Below are positions 17,629 to 26,895 of a DNA stretch of 64,000 bases, one piece after another. This stretch comes from Microbacterium sp. PM5 (GTDB lineage: Bacteria; Actinomycetota; Actinomycetes; Actinomycetales; Microbacteriaceae). Position 1 is the first letter of the stretch, and each line of letters begins with the position of its first letter. The notes beneath the pieces are model-generated. The model saw only the letters and a list, made by a program, of their open reading frames with translations. It was not told where the DNA came from and did no database searches. Position numbers and translations under genes: made by a program. The stretch lies in contig NZ_CP022162.1 of the NCBI RefSeq assembly GCF_003293595.1, positions 1,271,737 through 1,335,736 of the forward strand, written 5' to 3'.

Positions 17629-18189
17629 GTGGCCAAGAACCCCGCCGCTCCCGACGCCGACGCCACCGTCCCGACCGGACCCGGCAAGCACCGTCCGACG
17701 CCGTCGCGAGCCGAGCAGGAGGCCGCCCGCAAGCGTCCTCTCGTCGCCGACACGAAGGAGGCGCGGGCCCGCGCGAAAGCCGAGCTGGCCTCGCAGCGCG
17801 AGCGTGCCCGCATCGGCATGGCGAACGGCGAGGAGAAGTACCTGCCGGTTCGCGACCGTGGCCCGCAGCGCCGGTTCGTCCGCGACGTCGTCGACGGTGG
17901 GTGGCACCCGGGCGAGCTGCTCATGCCGCTCATGCTGATCGTGATCCTGCTGAGCCTCATTCCGAACACCGCCATCGTCTACTACGGGTTCGCCGCACTC
18001 TGGCTCTACATCCTCGTGGTCGTCGTCGACATGGTCATCACGAGCGTGCGGGTGAAGAAGCTCGCGCGCGAGAAGTTCGCGGACCGCACGGAGAAGGGCC
18101 TCGGCTGGTACGCCGGCATGCGCACGATCCAGATGCGTTTCATGAGGCTGCCCAAGCCGCAGGTCAAGCGCGGCGGCCGACCCGTCTGA
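17629..18189 (+). CDS. DUF3043 membrane protein
   Basis: The 186-residue product matches the actinobacterial DUF3043 family. A basic N-terminal region carries GKHRPTPSRAEQEAARKRPLV and further Arg/Ala-rich sequence. Two adjacent transmembrane helices follow at about residues 100-145 (LLMPLMLIVILLSLIPNTAIVYYG, then LWLYILVVVVDMVI). The tail is basic. Function is unknown; the two-TM hairpin faces a long cytoplasmic N-terminus. I prefer the GTG at 17629 because GAGGA lies 8-9 nt upstream. GTG 17605 or ATG 17608 would add 7-8 residues. Confidence 0.8.
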   Translation: MAKNPAAPDADATVPTGPGKHRPTPSRAEQEAARKRPLVADTKEARARAKAELASQRERARIGMANGEEKYLPVRDRGPQRRFVRDVVDGGWHPGELLMPLMLIVILLSLIPNTAIVYYGFAALWLYILVVVVDMVITSVRVKKLAREKFADRTEKGLGWYAGMRTIQMRFMRLPKPQVKRGGRPV

Positions 18190-18202
18190 GGTCATCGTTC
18201 CG

Positions 18203-19288
18203 ATGGGCGGCGCCGATGCCGCGGACACCGACGGCGCGACGACGAGTCGGAGGCCGACGGAGCAGTCCACTCCTCGCGCCGCGCACCAGTGGCGGATCTG
18301 GTTCGTCGTCGTGCCCGCACTCATGGGCGTCGTGCTCTGCGCCGCGGGCGCACTGCTCGTCACTCCGACGAGCGACGGCGGATTCCCGGCCTACCTCTGC
18401 GTCATCATCGGCGGCTGGGCAATCGGTTTCGCCCTCGTCAATGCGCTGAGCGCCTGGCCAGAGCGGTGGCAGTGGGGAGGGCACGTCGCACTCGCCCTCG
18501 GGGCCATCGCGCTGCTGGCATCGACCACTCCCCTCATCCGGGCCCTCGGATCGCTGCCGGAACCGTGGCCTCGCTCACTTTCCGTCGTCGCGCTCGGCAT
18601 CCCACCGGCCGGTGGATGGGTGCTGATCACCCTCCTCGGTCGGATCTCCGGACGGTTCGACCGCGCCGCTGAGCGACGCGCGGCGGCCCTGGCGGAGCCC
18701 ACGTGGAGCGGGGCGGATCGTCGTCCCGAAGTCACGGTGAACGCCGCGCGCTTCACGACAGCGGCGCTGACGGCTCTCGCCGTCGGAGCGGTGGTCGTCG
18801 TCGGCGCGCTCAGCGCGGTGGTCGTGATCGTCACCGAACGCTGGCTCCTCCGCCTGCCCCCGCTCATGATCGTCGTCGCTTTGGGCCTCTTCGTCGGGAT
18901 GCCGGTGTACGCGGCGATCTGGGGAGTCGTCAACAGTCGGCGCCTCCCCGTGACGCTTCGGTGGCACACCGGAGCGCTCGTCGTGGATGCCGAAGACCGC
19001 TGGACCGTTCCGTACCCGATGATCCAGAGCGTGATCTGGCGCTCGCAAGGCGATACTGCGCGTTTCGAGGTGCACACCGCGACCCGCAGCGAGACATTCC
19101 TCGTGGGCATGGTGCGCCAGCAGAACGGTAAAGCTTCGCAGCTGCCGCCGCTCATGCACCGGATGCGACGGGTACTCGAGGAGGCTGGACTGCGCCCCCA
19201 CGAGCGGCGCGGCACTCTGCGCTACACGCGGAGCGCGCCAACGAACACGGTCAGCGGGTCCGGCGCGCCGCCACCAGCCCTCGGTTGA
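18203..19288 (+). CDS. Polytopic membrane protein with C-terminal PH-like domain
   Basis: The 361-residue product is not assigned to a named family with certainty. The first 240 residues hold about six hydrophobic segments (for example WFVVVPALMGVVLCAAGALLV, and a pair at about 195-240). The last 110 residues (LRWHTGALVVDAEDRWTVPY, VIWRSQGDTARFEVHTATRSETFLVG) look like the strand pattern of bacterial PH-type domains found on YdbT-like membrane proteins. It follows DUF3043 by 13 nt and is probably cotranscribed. Its 3' end overlaps the convergent pyrD by 38 nt, so transcripts of the two genes would be complementary there. Confidence 0.7.
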   Translation: MGGADAADTDGATTSRRPTEQSTPRAAHQWRIWFVVVPALMGVVLCAAGALLVTPTSDGGFPAYLCVIIGGWAIGFALVNALSAWPERWQWGGHVALALGAIALLASTTPLIRALGSLPEPWPRSLSVVALGIPPAGGWVLITLLGRISGRFDRAAERRAAALAEPTWSGADRRPEVTVNAARFTTAALTALAVGAVVVVGALSAVVVIVTERWLLRLPPLMIVVALGLFVGMPVYAAIWGVVNSRRLPVTLRWHTGALVVDAEDRWTVPYPMIQSVIWRSQGDTARFEVHTATRSETFLVGMVRQQNGKASQLPPLMHRMRRVLEEAGLRPHERRGTLRYTRSAPTNTVSGSGAPPPALG

Positions 19289-20285
19289 TCTGACGCGCCC
19301 AGAGGGGCCCGCGGTAGATGAAGCCGGTGTATCCCTGCACGAGAGTGGCCCCGGCATCCAGCCGCTGCTGCACGTCGTCGGCGTCTTCCACGCCTCCGGC
19401 GGAGATGACGCAGAACCCCTCAGGCACGACCGCGCGCACGATCTTCAACACCTCCAGCGCCCGACCGCGCAGCGGGGCACCGGAGAGGCCGCCCGCCCCC
19501 ATCGCCGCAACCGCGGAGGCGTCCGCCGTGAGGCCTTCGCGTGAGATCGTCGTATTGGTCGCGACGAGCCCGGCCAGGCCGAGGTCGACCGCCAGGCGCG
19601 CCACCGCCTCGACCTCGTCGTCCGGGAGGTCGGGGGCGATCTTCACGAGCAGGGGGGTGGCGCCTGCGGCATCCCGAACCGCCTCCAGGAGGGGGCGCAA
19701 CGTCTCTACGGCCTGCAGTCCGCGCAGCCCGGGAGTGTTGGGCGAGGAGACGTTGACGACGAGGTAGTCCGCCACCGGAGCGACCAGCTTCGTGCTGGTG
19801 ACGTAGTCGGCCGTGGCGTGCTCGACATCGACGATGCGACTCTTGCCGATGTTCGCACCGAGCACGGCGCGGCGGGCTCGACGGCGCGATCGGCTGAGCC
19901 TGCGGGCAGCCGCCGAGGCGCCCGCGTTGTTGAAGCCCATGCGATTGATCAGGCCTCTGTCGGCGATGAGGCGGAACAGCCGTGGACGCGGGTTTCCCTC
20001 CTGCGGCACCGCCGTCACGGTGCCCACTTCGACATGACCGAAGCCGAGCGCGAACAGGCCCTCACTCATCACGGCGTTCTTGTCGAAGCCGGCGGCGACA
20101 CCGAACGGCGAGTCGAAGTCGATCCCGAGGGCGCGCGTGCGCAGGGACGGGTCCGGCGCCGTCAGCGCCCGCACGATCGGACGCAGCGGCCAGATGCCGA
20201 ATGCACGGATGACGGGGATGACGAGGTGGTGGGCCCGCTCGGGGTCCATGTGCGCGAAGACGGTGCGGAAGATGAAGGCGTACAT
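19251..20285 (-). CDS. pyrD: Dihydroorotate dehydrogenase (quinone), class 2
   Basis: PyrD oxidises dihydroorotate to orotate in pyrimidine synthesis and passes electrons to menaquinone. The 344-residue length and the N-terminal hydrophobic helix (FIFRTVFAHMDPERAHHLVIPVI) mark the membrane-associated class 2 enzyme. FMN and substrate motifs are AAGFDKNA, NRMGFNNAGA, VNVSSPNTPGLR (catalytic Ser region), LVKIAPDLPD, VATNTT and ISAGGVED. TAGGCT (minus strand, 20294-20299) precedes the ATG by 8 nt. No other pyr gene is near. The end overlaps the convergent membrane-protein gene. Confidence 0.96.
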   Translation of the reverse strand: MYAFIFRTVFAHMDPERAHHLVIPVIRAFGIWPLRPIVRALTAPDPSLRTRALGIDFDSPFGVAAGFDKNAVMSEGLFALGFGHVEVGTVTAVPQEGNPRPRLFRLIADRGLINRMGFNNAGASAAARRLSRSRRRARRAVLGANIGKSRIVDVEHATADYVTSTKLVAPVADYLVVNVSSPNTPGLRGLQAVETLRPLLEAVRDAAGATPLLVKIAPDLPDDEVEAVARLAVDLGLAGLVATNTTISREGLTADASAVAAMGAGGLSGAPLRGRALEVLKIVRAVVPEGFCVISAGGVEDADDVQQRLDAGATLVQGYTGFIYRGPLWARQINRGLVAARRTR

Positions 20286-20293
20286 CGGATCTC

Positions 20294-20299
20294 AGCCTA
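20294..20299 (-). promoter_or_regulatory. -10 element of pyrD (near-leaderless)
   Basis: TAGGCT on the minus strand, 8 nt before the pyrD ATG. Confidence 0.4.
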
Positions 20300-20337
20300 G
20301 GGCGCGCCCAGGGTCGTCCCGCGCGCGACGGCCGTGA

Positions 20338-20802
20338 CTACTCCGTCGCCTCCGCCGCGTGGTCGGCACGCAGCTGCGCGATCGACGCCTCGAAGTCCTC
20401 CAGCGAGTCGAAAGCCTGGTACACGCTGGCGAAGCGCAGATAGGCCACCTCGTCGAGGTCGCGCAGCGGGCCGAGGATGGTCAGACCGATCTCGTTCGTG
20501 TCGATCTGCGACGCGCCGGTCTGGCGCACCGCCTCCTCCACCGCTTGAGCGAGCATCGCCAGATCGCCTTCGGTCACCGGGCGCCCCTGGCAGGCTTTGC
20601 GAACGCCGGACATCACCTTCTCGCGACTGAACGGCTCGATGACGCCGGAGCGCTTGATGACGTTGAGACTGGCGGTCTCGACGGTCGTGAACCGGCCTCC
20701 GCACTGCGGGCATTGGCGGCGACGGCGGATGCTGAGACCGTCATCGCTGGTACGGGAATCGATCACGCGCGAATCGGCGTGACGGCAGAACGGGCAATGC
20801 AC
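20338..20802 (-). CDS. nrdR: Transcriptional repressor NrdR
   Basis: NrdR represses ribonucleotide reductase genes in response to ATP/dATP. The 154-residue protein has the N-terminal zinc ribbon (CPFC, then [10 protein letters not shown]) and a central ATP-cone domain ([25 protein letters not shown]). The length is standard. The GTG start has GGGGGAG at a good distance and lies 3 nt after the hisD stop, so the two genes form an operon. No NrdR box pair is obvious within this window, so the targets lie elsewhere. Confidence 0.96.
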   Translation of the reverse strand: MHCPFCRHADSRVIDSRTSDDGLSIRRRRQCPQCGGRFTTVETASLNVIKRSGVIEPFSREKVMSGVRKACQGRPVTEGDLAMLAQAVEEAVRQTGASQIDTNEIGLTILGPLRDLDEVAYLRFASVYQAFDSLEDFEASIAQLRADHAAEATE

Positions 20803-20805
20803 GCG

Positions 20806-22122
20806 TCACTCCCCCGCCGAAAGGTCCGCGAACCGCGCAGTGACCGCTTCGCCGTGCGCCGGCAGCGCCTCGGCGACCGCCAGCGCGACGATGTCGTCGT
20901 GGGCCGCCCGCAGCGCTTCGCGGTCGTACACGATGACCTGCTGCGGACGCAGAAACGTCGCCGCCGACAGGCCCGCCGCGTACCGCGGCTGCCCGCCCGT
21001 CGGGAGCACGTGGTTGCTCCCGGCCAGGTAGTCCCCGAGACTCACGGGCGAGTACGCACCGACGAACACCGCACCGGCATTGACGAAGTCCTCCGGACGA
21101 GGGTCGCGCAGGTGCAGTTCGAGATGCTCCGGTGCGTACGCGTTGCTGAAGGCCGTGGCTGCCGCGAGATCATCGACCAGGACGACCGCCGACTGCGGAC
21201 CGTTGAGCGCTTCGGTCGCGCGGGCCGCGTTGCGGGTGCGTGAGACCCGCTCCACGACCTCAGCACGCACACGATCCGCCAACTCCTGCGACCAGGTGAC
21301 GAGCACCGCCGATGCCTGCTCATCGTGCTCGGCCTGACTGATGAGATCGACGGCGACCAGTGCAGCATCGGCGTGCTCATCGGCGACGATCAGGATCTCC
21401 GTCGCGCCGGCTTCGGAATCCGTTCCGACGAGCCCGCCGACAGCGCGCTTGGCCGCTGCGACGAAGTTGTTGCCAGGGCCGGTGACGACGTCGACGGGCT
21501 CCAGGCCGATGCTGTCCACGCCGTACGCGTAGGCGCCGACCGCGCCGGCCCCGCCCATCGCGTAGACCTCCGTCACACCGAGAAGTCGCGCGGCGGCGAG
21601 GATGTCGGGATGCACCCTGCCGCCGGCATCGGCTTGGGGCGGCGACGCGAGCGCGACCTCGCCGACGCCGGCGACCTGAGCGGGAACGACGTTCATGACG
21701 ACGCTCGACGGATACACCGCCTTGCCGCCGGGCACGTAGACACCCGCGCGGCGAACGGGCTGCCAGCGCTGTTCGACGCGGCCGCCGGGGACGATCTCGG
21801 TCATCGCCGCAGCGGGAACCTGGGCGGCAGAGGCCAGCCGCACGCGGCGGATCATCTCCTCGATCGCTCGCCGTACCCCCGGGTCGAGACGCTCGAGCGC
21901 GTCGTCGAGGTGCGCGGCGGGCACGCGAATGGCGTGATCCTCGACGCGATCGAAGCGCGCCGCCTGCTCCCGCAACGCCGCTTCTCCGCGCAGGCGCACG
22001 TCGTCGACGATCTCGAACGCCGCCTGAAGGGCTTCGGCCCGGGCGGCTTGAGCACGGGGCACAGCAGCAATCCACTGCGCGGTCGTCAATTCGCGACCGC
22101 GCACATCAATGGTGCGGAGCAT
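20806..22122 (-). CDS. hisD: Histidinol dehydrogenase
   Basis: HisD catalyses the last two steps of histidine synthesis, turning L-histidinol into L-histidine with NAD+. The 438-residue product shows the VYVPGGKAVYPSSVVMNVVPA motif, the DVVTGPGNNFVAAAKR region and the catalytic Glu-His in YAPEHLEL. No other his genes follow; instead nrdR does. TAGCCT (minus strand, 22129-22134) lies 6 nt before the ATG, giving a leaderless start. That -10 overlaps the stop codon of the upstream membrane-protein gene. Confidence 0.96.
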   Translation of the reverse strand: MLRTIDVRGRELTTAQWIAAVPRAQAARAEALQAAFEIVDDVRLRGEAALREQAARFDRVEDHAIRVPAAHLDDALERLDPGVRRAIEEMIRRVRLASAAQVPAAAMTEIVPGGRVEQRWQPVRRAGVYVPGGKAVYPSSVVMNVVPAQVAGVGEVALASPPQADAGGRVHPDILAAARLLGVTEVYAMGGAGAVGAYAYGVDSIGLEPVDVVTGPGNNFVAAAKRAVGGLVGTDSEAGATEILIVADEHADAALVAVDLISQAEHDEQASAVLVTWSQELADRVRAEVVERVSRTRNAARATEALNGPQSAVVLVDDLAAATAFSNAYAPEHLELHLRDPRPEDFVNAGAVFVGAYSPVSLGDYLAGSNHVLPTGGQPRYAAGLSAATFLRPQQVIVYDREALRAAHDDIVALAVAEALPAHGEAVTARFADLSAGE

Positions 22123-22128
22123 CGTTCC

Positions 22129-22134
22129 AGGCTA
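22129..22134 (-). promoter_or_regulatory. -10 element of hisD (leaderless start)
   Basis: TAGCCT on the minus strand, 6 nt before the hisD ATG and overlapping the stop of the preceding gene. Confidence 0.5.
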
Positions 22135-23226
22135 CCCGCGTGTGACGCCGGAGACGTCCGTGAGGTAGCCGATGCGGCCGTCTTCGTGACGGACGACGAA
22201 GCGATCGCCACGATCCTCGATGACCAATGCCCATGCCGTCGGTCCGATGCGGAACAGCGGTGTGCCGTGTTCATCGACGACGTCGCGCTCGACGGGAACG
22301 AGGGCCCAGAAGGCCTGCGACGGGCTGGGGGCGAGCACCGTCTCGTCCAAGACGGTGGTCTCCGACGTCGGCTCCGCGACGGGTGCGGCGCCATCGCTCT
22401 GGGCCCCGTCAGCGTGGGCGTCGGTCAGCGGCGTCGCGACGGGGGCCGAGTACGGCGCCCGCTGCGTCGCAGGACGGGCTACGACGGGGCGAGCGGGGCT
22501 CGCATACCGGTGGGCGGGCACCTCCGAGCGATGCTGGAAGTCCTCGCCGATGGTCGGCAGAAGCGGAGCGAAGACGGTGAGCACGACACCGGCCAGCATG
22601 AGGATGAACTCCACCCAGACGACCCAGGTCGCGAGGAAGACGCTTCCTCCGCCCACCGAGACGAACGAGCTCCAGAGGATGCCGAGCCAGATGATCGACG
22701 AGACCGAGAAGGCGACCGAGGCGAACTGATCGATTCCGAGCGAGCCGACGCGGCGGATGCCCTGCGGCGAGAGTCGACGCAGGCCGATCAGGAACACGGC
22801 GACTGTCGGCACGCCGATCGTGAGCAGCCAGTCGATACCCGTCCAGACCGACGTCCCCCAACCGCGGTTGCCGTAGCTGTAGATCGGGAAGAACGAGACG
22901 ACGAATGCGACGAGCCAGACCGCGCCGAGCGAGACCTCGCGAATCGAGAACGGGCCCACCCCGTACTGCGCGGGAGCGGACTCATCGACGCCGTCCGGTC
23001 CGTCGGTCATCGCCTCGAACGCCTCGGCGAAGGTGACGGTCGAGACGTCCGGCGCGGAGGTCGCGGCGGGCTCATCGACCTCGGCAGTGCCGGCGGCGGC
23101 ATCCGAAACCGGAGTCTCGTCGGCGGCATGCTCTTGACCGCTCGATGACTCTGCGGCAACGACGACGTCGTGCTCCTCGCCGGTGCTCTCATCGGCGCTG
23201 TCGGGGGTGGGCTTCTCGTCGGTCAC
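22132..23226 (-). CDS. Membrane protein with acidic N-terminus, unknown function
   Basis: The product is 364 residues from GTG 23226. The first 95 residues are acidic and low-complexity (Glu/Ala/Ser/Thr-rich) and probably disordered. Four hydrophobic segments follow, around residues 105-235: SLGAVWLVAFVVSFFPIYS, LLTIGVPTVAVFLIGL, a third near IIWLGILWSSFV and a fourth at EFILMLAGVVLTVFAP. The C-terminal third is polar and ends in a small globular-looking part (LVPVERDVVDEHG, GDRFVVRHEDG). I do not recognise the family. GTG 23226 is preferred because GGAAGG lies 9 nt upstream; an ATG at 23235 has no spacing from it. It sits between dnaE and hisD. Confidence 0.65.
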   Translation of the reverse strand: MTDEKPTPDSADESTGEEHDVVVAAESSSGQEHAADETPVSDAAAGTAEVDEPAATSAPDVSTVTFAEAFEAMTDGPDGVDESAPAQYGVGPFSIREVSLGAVWLVAFVVSFFPIYSYGNRGWGTSVWTGIDWLLTIGVPTVAVFLIGLRRLSPQGIRRVGSLGIDQFASVAFSVSSIIWLGILWSSFVSVGGGSVFLATWVVWVEFILMLAGVVLTVFAPLLPTIGEDFQHRSEVPAHRYASPARPVVARPATQRAPYSAPVATPLTDAHADGAQSDGAAPVAEPTSETTVLDETVLAPSPSQAFWALVPVERDVVDEHGTPLFRIGPTAWALVIEDRGDRFVVRHEDGRIGYLTDVSGVTRG

Positions 23227-23283
23227 GTCACGCATCCTTCCGGAACAGAACTCGACTGGGATCCTACCTGGCCGATCACAGGC

Positions 23284-26200
23284 TCAGCCCAGACACTGCG
23301 GACCGAGCAGGCCTTTCAACTCGCCGTAGAGGTCGACGGTGACACGCACCTGGGCCGGCACTTCGAACACCTTCGCGACACCGCTCTTATGCAGCTTGAG
23401 GGTGACCTCTGTGTCGCCGGGGTGACGGGAGAACACCTGAGCCAACTGCGTGACCGTCGACTCCGTGGCGCGATGCTCGGGCATGAGGAGCACCAAGGAG
23501 CCGGTGGCATCGACCGAACCGAGGTCGGGCGAGAACGCCGACTGCCCGTGCAGGTTCAGCCCGTCATCGCGCCGGGAGACACGACCGCGCACCACCAGGA
23601 TGCTGTCGGCGACGAGCATCGACTGGAACTCCGTGTAGGTCTTGCCCATGAACATCACGGTCACTTCTCCGTCGAAGTCTTCGACCGTGATCATGCCGTA
23701 GGGGTTGCCGCTCTGTTTTGCCACGCGGTGCTGCACGCTCGTGACGAGGCCGGCCACCGTGACGATGTCGCCGTCGTTGACGTCATCCGAGGCCAGGAGG
23801 TCGTGGATGGACGTGGACGCGTGTTTGGCCAAGGGGATCTCGAGCCCGGCCAGCGGGTGATCGGACACGTACAACCCGAGCATCTCCCGCTCGAAGGCGA
23901 GCTTGTCCTTCTTGGTCCACTCCGGCCGGGGCGGCACCTTCGGAGGCACCGCTTCCTCTGCCGCGTCGTAGAGGGAGTCGAAATCGAAGCCGATCGCGCC
24001 TTGAGCCTCGTTGCGCTTGCGGTCCACCGCCGCCTCGACCGCGTCTTCGTGCACCTCCAGGAGGGCCCGCCGAGTGTCGCCCATAGAGTCGAACGCGCCG
24101 GCCTTGATGAGCGACTCGACGGTGCGTTTGTTGGCGACGTGCATCGGCACCGTATCGAGGAAGTGGTGGAAGCTGGAGAATCCCTCGTCGCCGCGGGCCT
24201 CGACGATGCCGTCGACGACGTTCGCCCCGACGTTGCGGACGGCGCCCAGCCCGAAGCGGATATCTTCGCCCACGGCCGCGAAGTAGCGGATCGACTCGCT
24301 GACATCGGGCGGGAGCACCCGGATACCCATTCGCCGACACTCGTTGAGGTACACGGCCATCTTGTCCTTGGAGTCTCCGACGCTCGTGAGCAGCGCCGCC
24401 ATGTACTCGGCGGGATAGTGGGCCTTCAGGTACGCCGTCCAGTAGGAGACCAGACCGTAGGCGGCGGAGTGGGCCTTGTTGAAGGCGTAGTCGGAGAAGG
24501 GCAGCAGGATGTCCCAGAGCGCCTGAACGGCACCTTCGCCATAACCGCGTTCCTTCATGCCTCCGGAGAAGCCCTCGTACTGCTTGTCGAGCTCGGACTT
24601 CTTCTTCTTCCCCATCGCGCGACGCAGGATGTCGGCCTGTCCGAGGGAGAACCCGGCGACCTTCTGCGCGATCGCCATGACCTGCTCCTGATAGATGATC
24701 AGGCCGTAGGTGGTGTCGAGGATGTCGCGCAGCGGCTCTTCGAGCTCGGGATGGATGGGAGTGATCGGCTGCTGACCGTTCTTGCGCAGCGCGTAGTTGG
24801 TGTGCGAGTTCGCGCCCATCGGGCCGGGACGGTAGAGGGCGATGACGGCGGAGATGTCCTCGAAGTTGTCCGGTTTCATCAACCGCAGCAGGGCACGCAT
24901 GGGACCACCGTCGAGCTGGAAGACACCGAGGGTGTCTCCTCGCGTGAGCAGGTCGTACGCCGCGCGATCGTCGAGCGTCAGGTGCTCCAGGTCGAGTTCC
25001 TCCCCACGGTTCATCCGGATGTTGTCGAGCGCGTCCGAGATGATCGTGAGGTTGCGAAGCCCGAGGAAGTCCATCTTGATGAGGCCGAGCGCCTCGCACG
25101 ACGGATAGTCGAACTGGGTGACGATCTGGCCGTCCTGCTCGCGGCGCATGATCGGGATGATGTCCAACAGCGGCTCGCTGGACATGATCACGCCGGCAGC
25201 ATGCACGCCCCACTGCCTCTTCAGGCCTTCCAGGCCCAGCGCGCGGTCGAAAACGGTCTTGGCGTCGGGGTCGGTCTCGATGAGCGAGCGGAACTCGCTC
25301 GCTTCCTTGAAGCGCGGATGAGCGGTGTCGAACATGCCCGACAGCGGCATGTCCTTGCCCATCACAGCGGGCGGCATCGCCTTGGTCAGACGCTCCCCCA
25401 TGCTGAACGGGAAGCCGAGCACGCGACCGGCATCCTTGAGCGCCTGCTTCGACTTGATCGTGCCGTAGGTCACGATCTGCGCGACCCGCTCGGACCCGTA
25501 CTTTTCGGTGACGTAGTCGATCACCTCGCCACGGCGACGGTCATCGAAGTCGACGTCGAAGTCGGGCATGGACACGCGGTCGGGATTGAGGAAGCGCTCG
25601 AAGATGAGACCGTGCTCGAGCGGGTCGAGGTCGGTGATGCGCATGGCGTACGCCACCATCGAGCCGGCTCCCGATCCGCGCCCCGGACCGACACGGATGC
25701 CGTTGTCCTTCGCCCAGTTGATGAAGTCGGCGACGACGAGGAAGTACCCCGGAAAGCCCATCTGCAGGATGATGCCGGTCTCGTACTCGGCCTGCGTGCG
25801 GACCTTGTCGGGGATGCCTCCCGGGTAGCGGTAGTGCAGGCCCGCCTCGACCTCTTTGATCAGCCAGCTGTCCTCGGTCTCGCCCTGGGGCACCGGGAAA
25901 CGCGGCATGTAGTTCGCCGAGGTGTTGAACTCCACCTCGCACCGCTCCGCGATGAGCAACGTGTTGTCGCAGGCCTCGGGGTGGTCGCGGAAGAGCTGGC
26001 GCATCTCCGCAGCGGTCTTGATGTAGTAGCCGTCGCCATCGAACTTGAACCGGTTGGGATCGTCGAGCGTGGACCCGGACTGCACACACAGGAGCGCCTC
26101 GTGGGCGTCGGCCTCGTGCTGGTGGGTGTAATGCGAGTCGTTGGTGGCAACGAGCGGAATGTCGAGATCCTTCGCGAGGCGGATCAGATCGGTCATCACT

Positions 26201-26802
26201 CGTCGCTCGATCGACAGACCGTGGTCCATGATCTCGGCGAAGTAGTTCTCCTTGCCGAAGATGTCCTGGAACTCTGCAGCGGCCGCACGAGCGGCGTCGT
26301 ACTGCCCCAGCCGCAGACGCGTCTGCACCTCTCCCGACGGGCAGCCGGTCGTCGCGATGAGACCCCTCCCATAGGTTTGCAGAAGCTCCCGGTCCATTCG
26401 TGGCTTGAAGTAGTACCCCTCCATGCTCGACAGCGAGCTCAGCCGGAAGAGGTTGTGCATCCCCTCCGTGCTCTGGCTCCACATCGTCATGTGGGTGTAC
26501 GCGCCCGATCCCGAGACGTCATCGCTCTTCTGATCGGGCGAGCCCCAGGCGACCCGCGACTTGTCGCTGCGGTGCGTGCCCGGCGTCACGTAGGCCTCCA
26601 GGCCGATGATGGGCTTGACGCCGGCGGCCTTCGCCGCGTTGTAGAACTCGAACGCCGCGAAGGTGTTGCCGTGGTCGGTGACGGCGATCGCCGGCATCCC
26701 GTACTCGGCCGCGGCCTGGGTCATCGCCCCGATCTTGGCTGCTCCGTCGAGCATCGAGTACTCGCTGTGCACGTGCAGATGAACGAAGGAGTCGGTTGCC
26801 AC
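23284..26802 (-). CDS. dnaE: DNA polymerase III alpha subunit (replicative)
   Basis: This is the replicative DNA polymerase catalytic subunit, 1172 residues. An N-terminal PHP domain keeps its metal-site motifs (FVHLHVHSEYSMLDGA, AVTDHGN). The polymerase core has VGPGRGSGAGSMVAYAM and the catalytic aspartates in MPDFDVDFDDRRR, followed by the fingers. HhH and OB-fold regions occupy the C-terminal third (VTVAGLVTSVQHR). The intact PHP site suggests proofreading activity, as in other DnaE1-type enzymes. The start is GTG 26802, 6 nt after TAGACT, and is leaderless. A perfect palindrome lies 64 nt upstream, in the gap shared with the NUDIX gene. Confidence 0.97.
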   Translation of the reverse strand: MATDSFVHLHVHSEYSMLDGAAKIGAMTQAAAEYGMPAIAVTDHGNTFAAFEFYNAAKAAGVKPIIGLEAYVTPGTHRSDKSRVAWGSPDQKSDDVSGSGAYTHMTMWSQSTEGMHNLFRLSSLSSMEGYYFKPRMDRELLQTYGRGLIATTGCPSGEVQTRLRLGQYDAARAAAAEFQDIFGKENYFAEIMDHGLSIERRVMTDLIRLAKDLDIPLVATNDSHYTHQHEADAHEALLCVQSGSTLDDPNRFKFDGDGYYIKTAAEMRQLFRDHPEACDNTLLIAERCEVEFNTSANYMPRFPVPQGETEDSWLIKEVEAGLHYRYPGGIPDKVRTQAEYETGIILQMGFPGYFLVVADFINWAKDNGIRVGPGRGSGAGSMVAYAMRITDLDPLEHGLIFERFLNPDRVSMPDFDVDFDDRRRGEVIDYVTEKYGSERVAQIVTYGTIKSKQALKDAGRVLGFPFSMGERLTKAMPPAVMGKDMPLSGMFDTAHPRFKEASEFRSLIETDPDAKTVFDRALGLEGLKRQWGVHAAGVIMSSEPLLDIIPIMRREQDGQIVTQFDYPSCEALGLIKMDFLGLRNLTIISDALDNIRMNRGEELDLEHLTLDDRAAYDLLTRGDTLGVFQLDGGPMRALLRLMKPDNFEDISAVIALYRPGPMGANSHTNYALRKNGQQPITPIHPELEEPLRDILDTTYGLIIYQEQVMAIAQKVAGFSLGQADILRRAMGKKKKSELDKQYEGFSGGMKERGYGEGAVQALWDILLPFSDYAFNKAHSAAYGLVSYWTAYLKAHYPAEYMAALLTSVGDSKDKMAVYLNECRRMGIRVLPPDVSESIRYFAAVGEDIRFGLGAVRNVGANVVDGIVEARGDEGFSSFHHFLDTVPMHVANKRTVESLIKAGAFDSMGDTRRALLEVHEDAVEAAVDRKRNEAQGAIGFDFDSLYDAAEEAVPPKVPPRPEWTKKDKLAFEREMLGLYVSDHPLAGLEIPLAKHASTSIHDLLASDDVNDGDIVTVAGLVTSVQHRVAKQSGNPYGMITVEDFDGEVTVMFMGKTYTEFQSMLVADSILVVRGRVSRRDDGLNLHGQSAFSPDLGSVDATGSLVLLMPEHRATESTVTQLAQVFSRHPGDTEVTLKLHKSGVAKVFEVPAQVRVTVDLYGELKGLLGPQCLG

Positions 26803-26808
26803 ACATCG

Positions 26809-26814
26809 AGTCTA
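26809..26814 (-). promoter_or_regulatory. -10 element of dnaE (leaderless start)
   Basis: TAGACT on the minus strand, 6 nt before the GTG start of dnaE. Confidence 0.5.
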
Positions 26815-26865
26815 CGAAGACCTCTGACATCCTCGGGCGGACGCCCCGTCGGCGGCGTCGAGCCC

Positions 26866-26892
26866 GCCTCACCCTCAGCCTGAGGGTGAGGC
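26866..26892. promoter_or_regulatory. Perfect 27-nt palindrome between dnaE and NUDIX genes
   Basis: GCCTCACCCTCAG (26866-26878), one central C, then its exact reverse complement (26880-26892). It lies upstream of both divergent genes, so it cannot terminate either. It covers the -35 region of the NUDIX promoter, so a dimeric repressor could bind here. Confidence 0.5.
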
Positions 26893-26895
26893 GCT

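Noticed and set aside
23170..26883. Very long open frame on the plus strand opposite dnaE (over 1200 codons)
   Set aside because: It is a high-GC shadow frame. Its translation is rich in Arg, His, Val and Asp without domains, while the minus strand encodes full-length DnaE.
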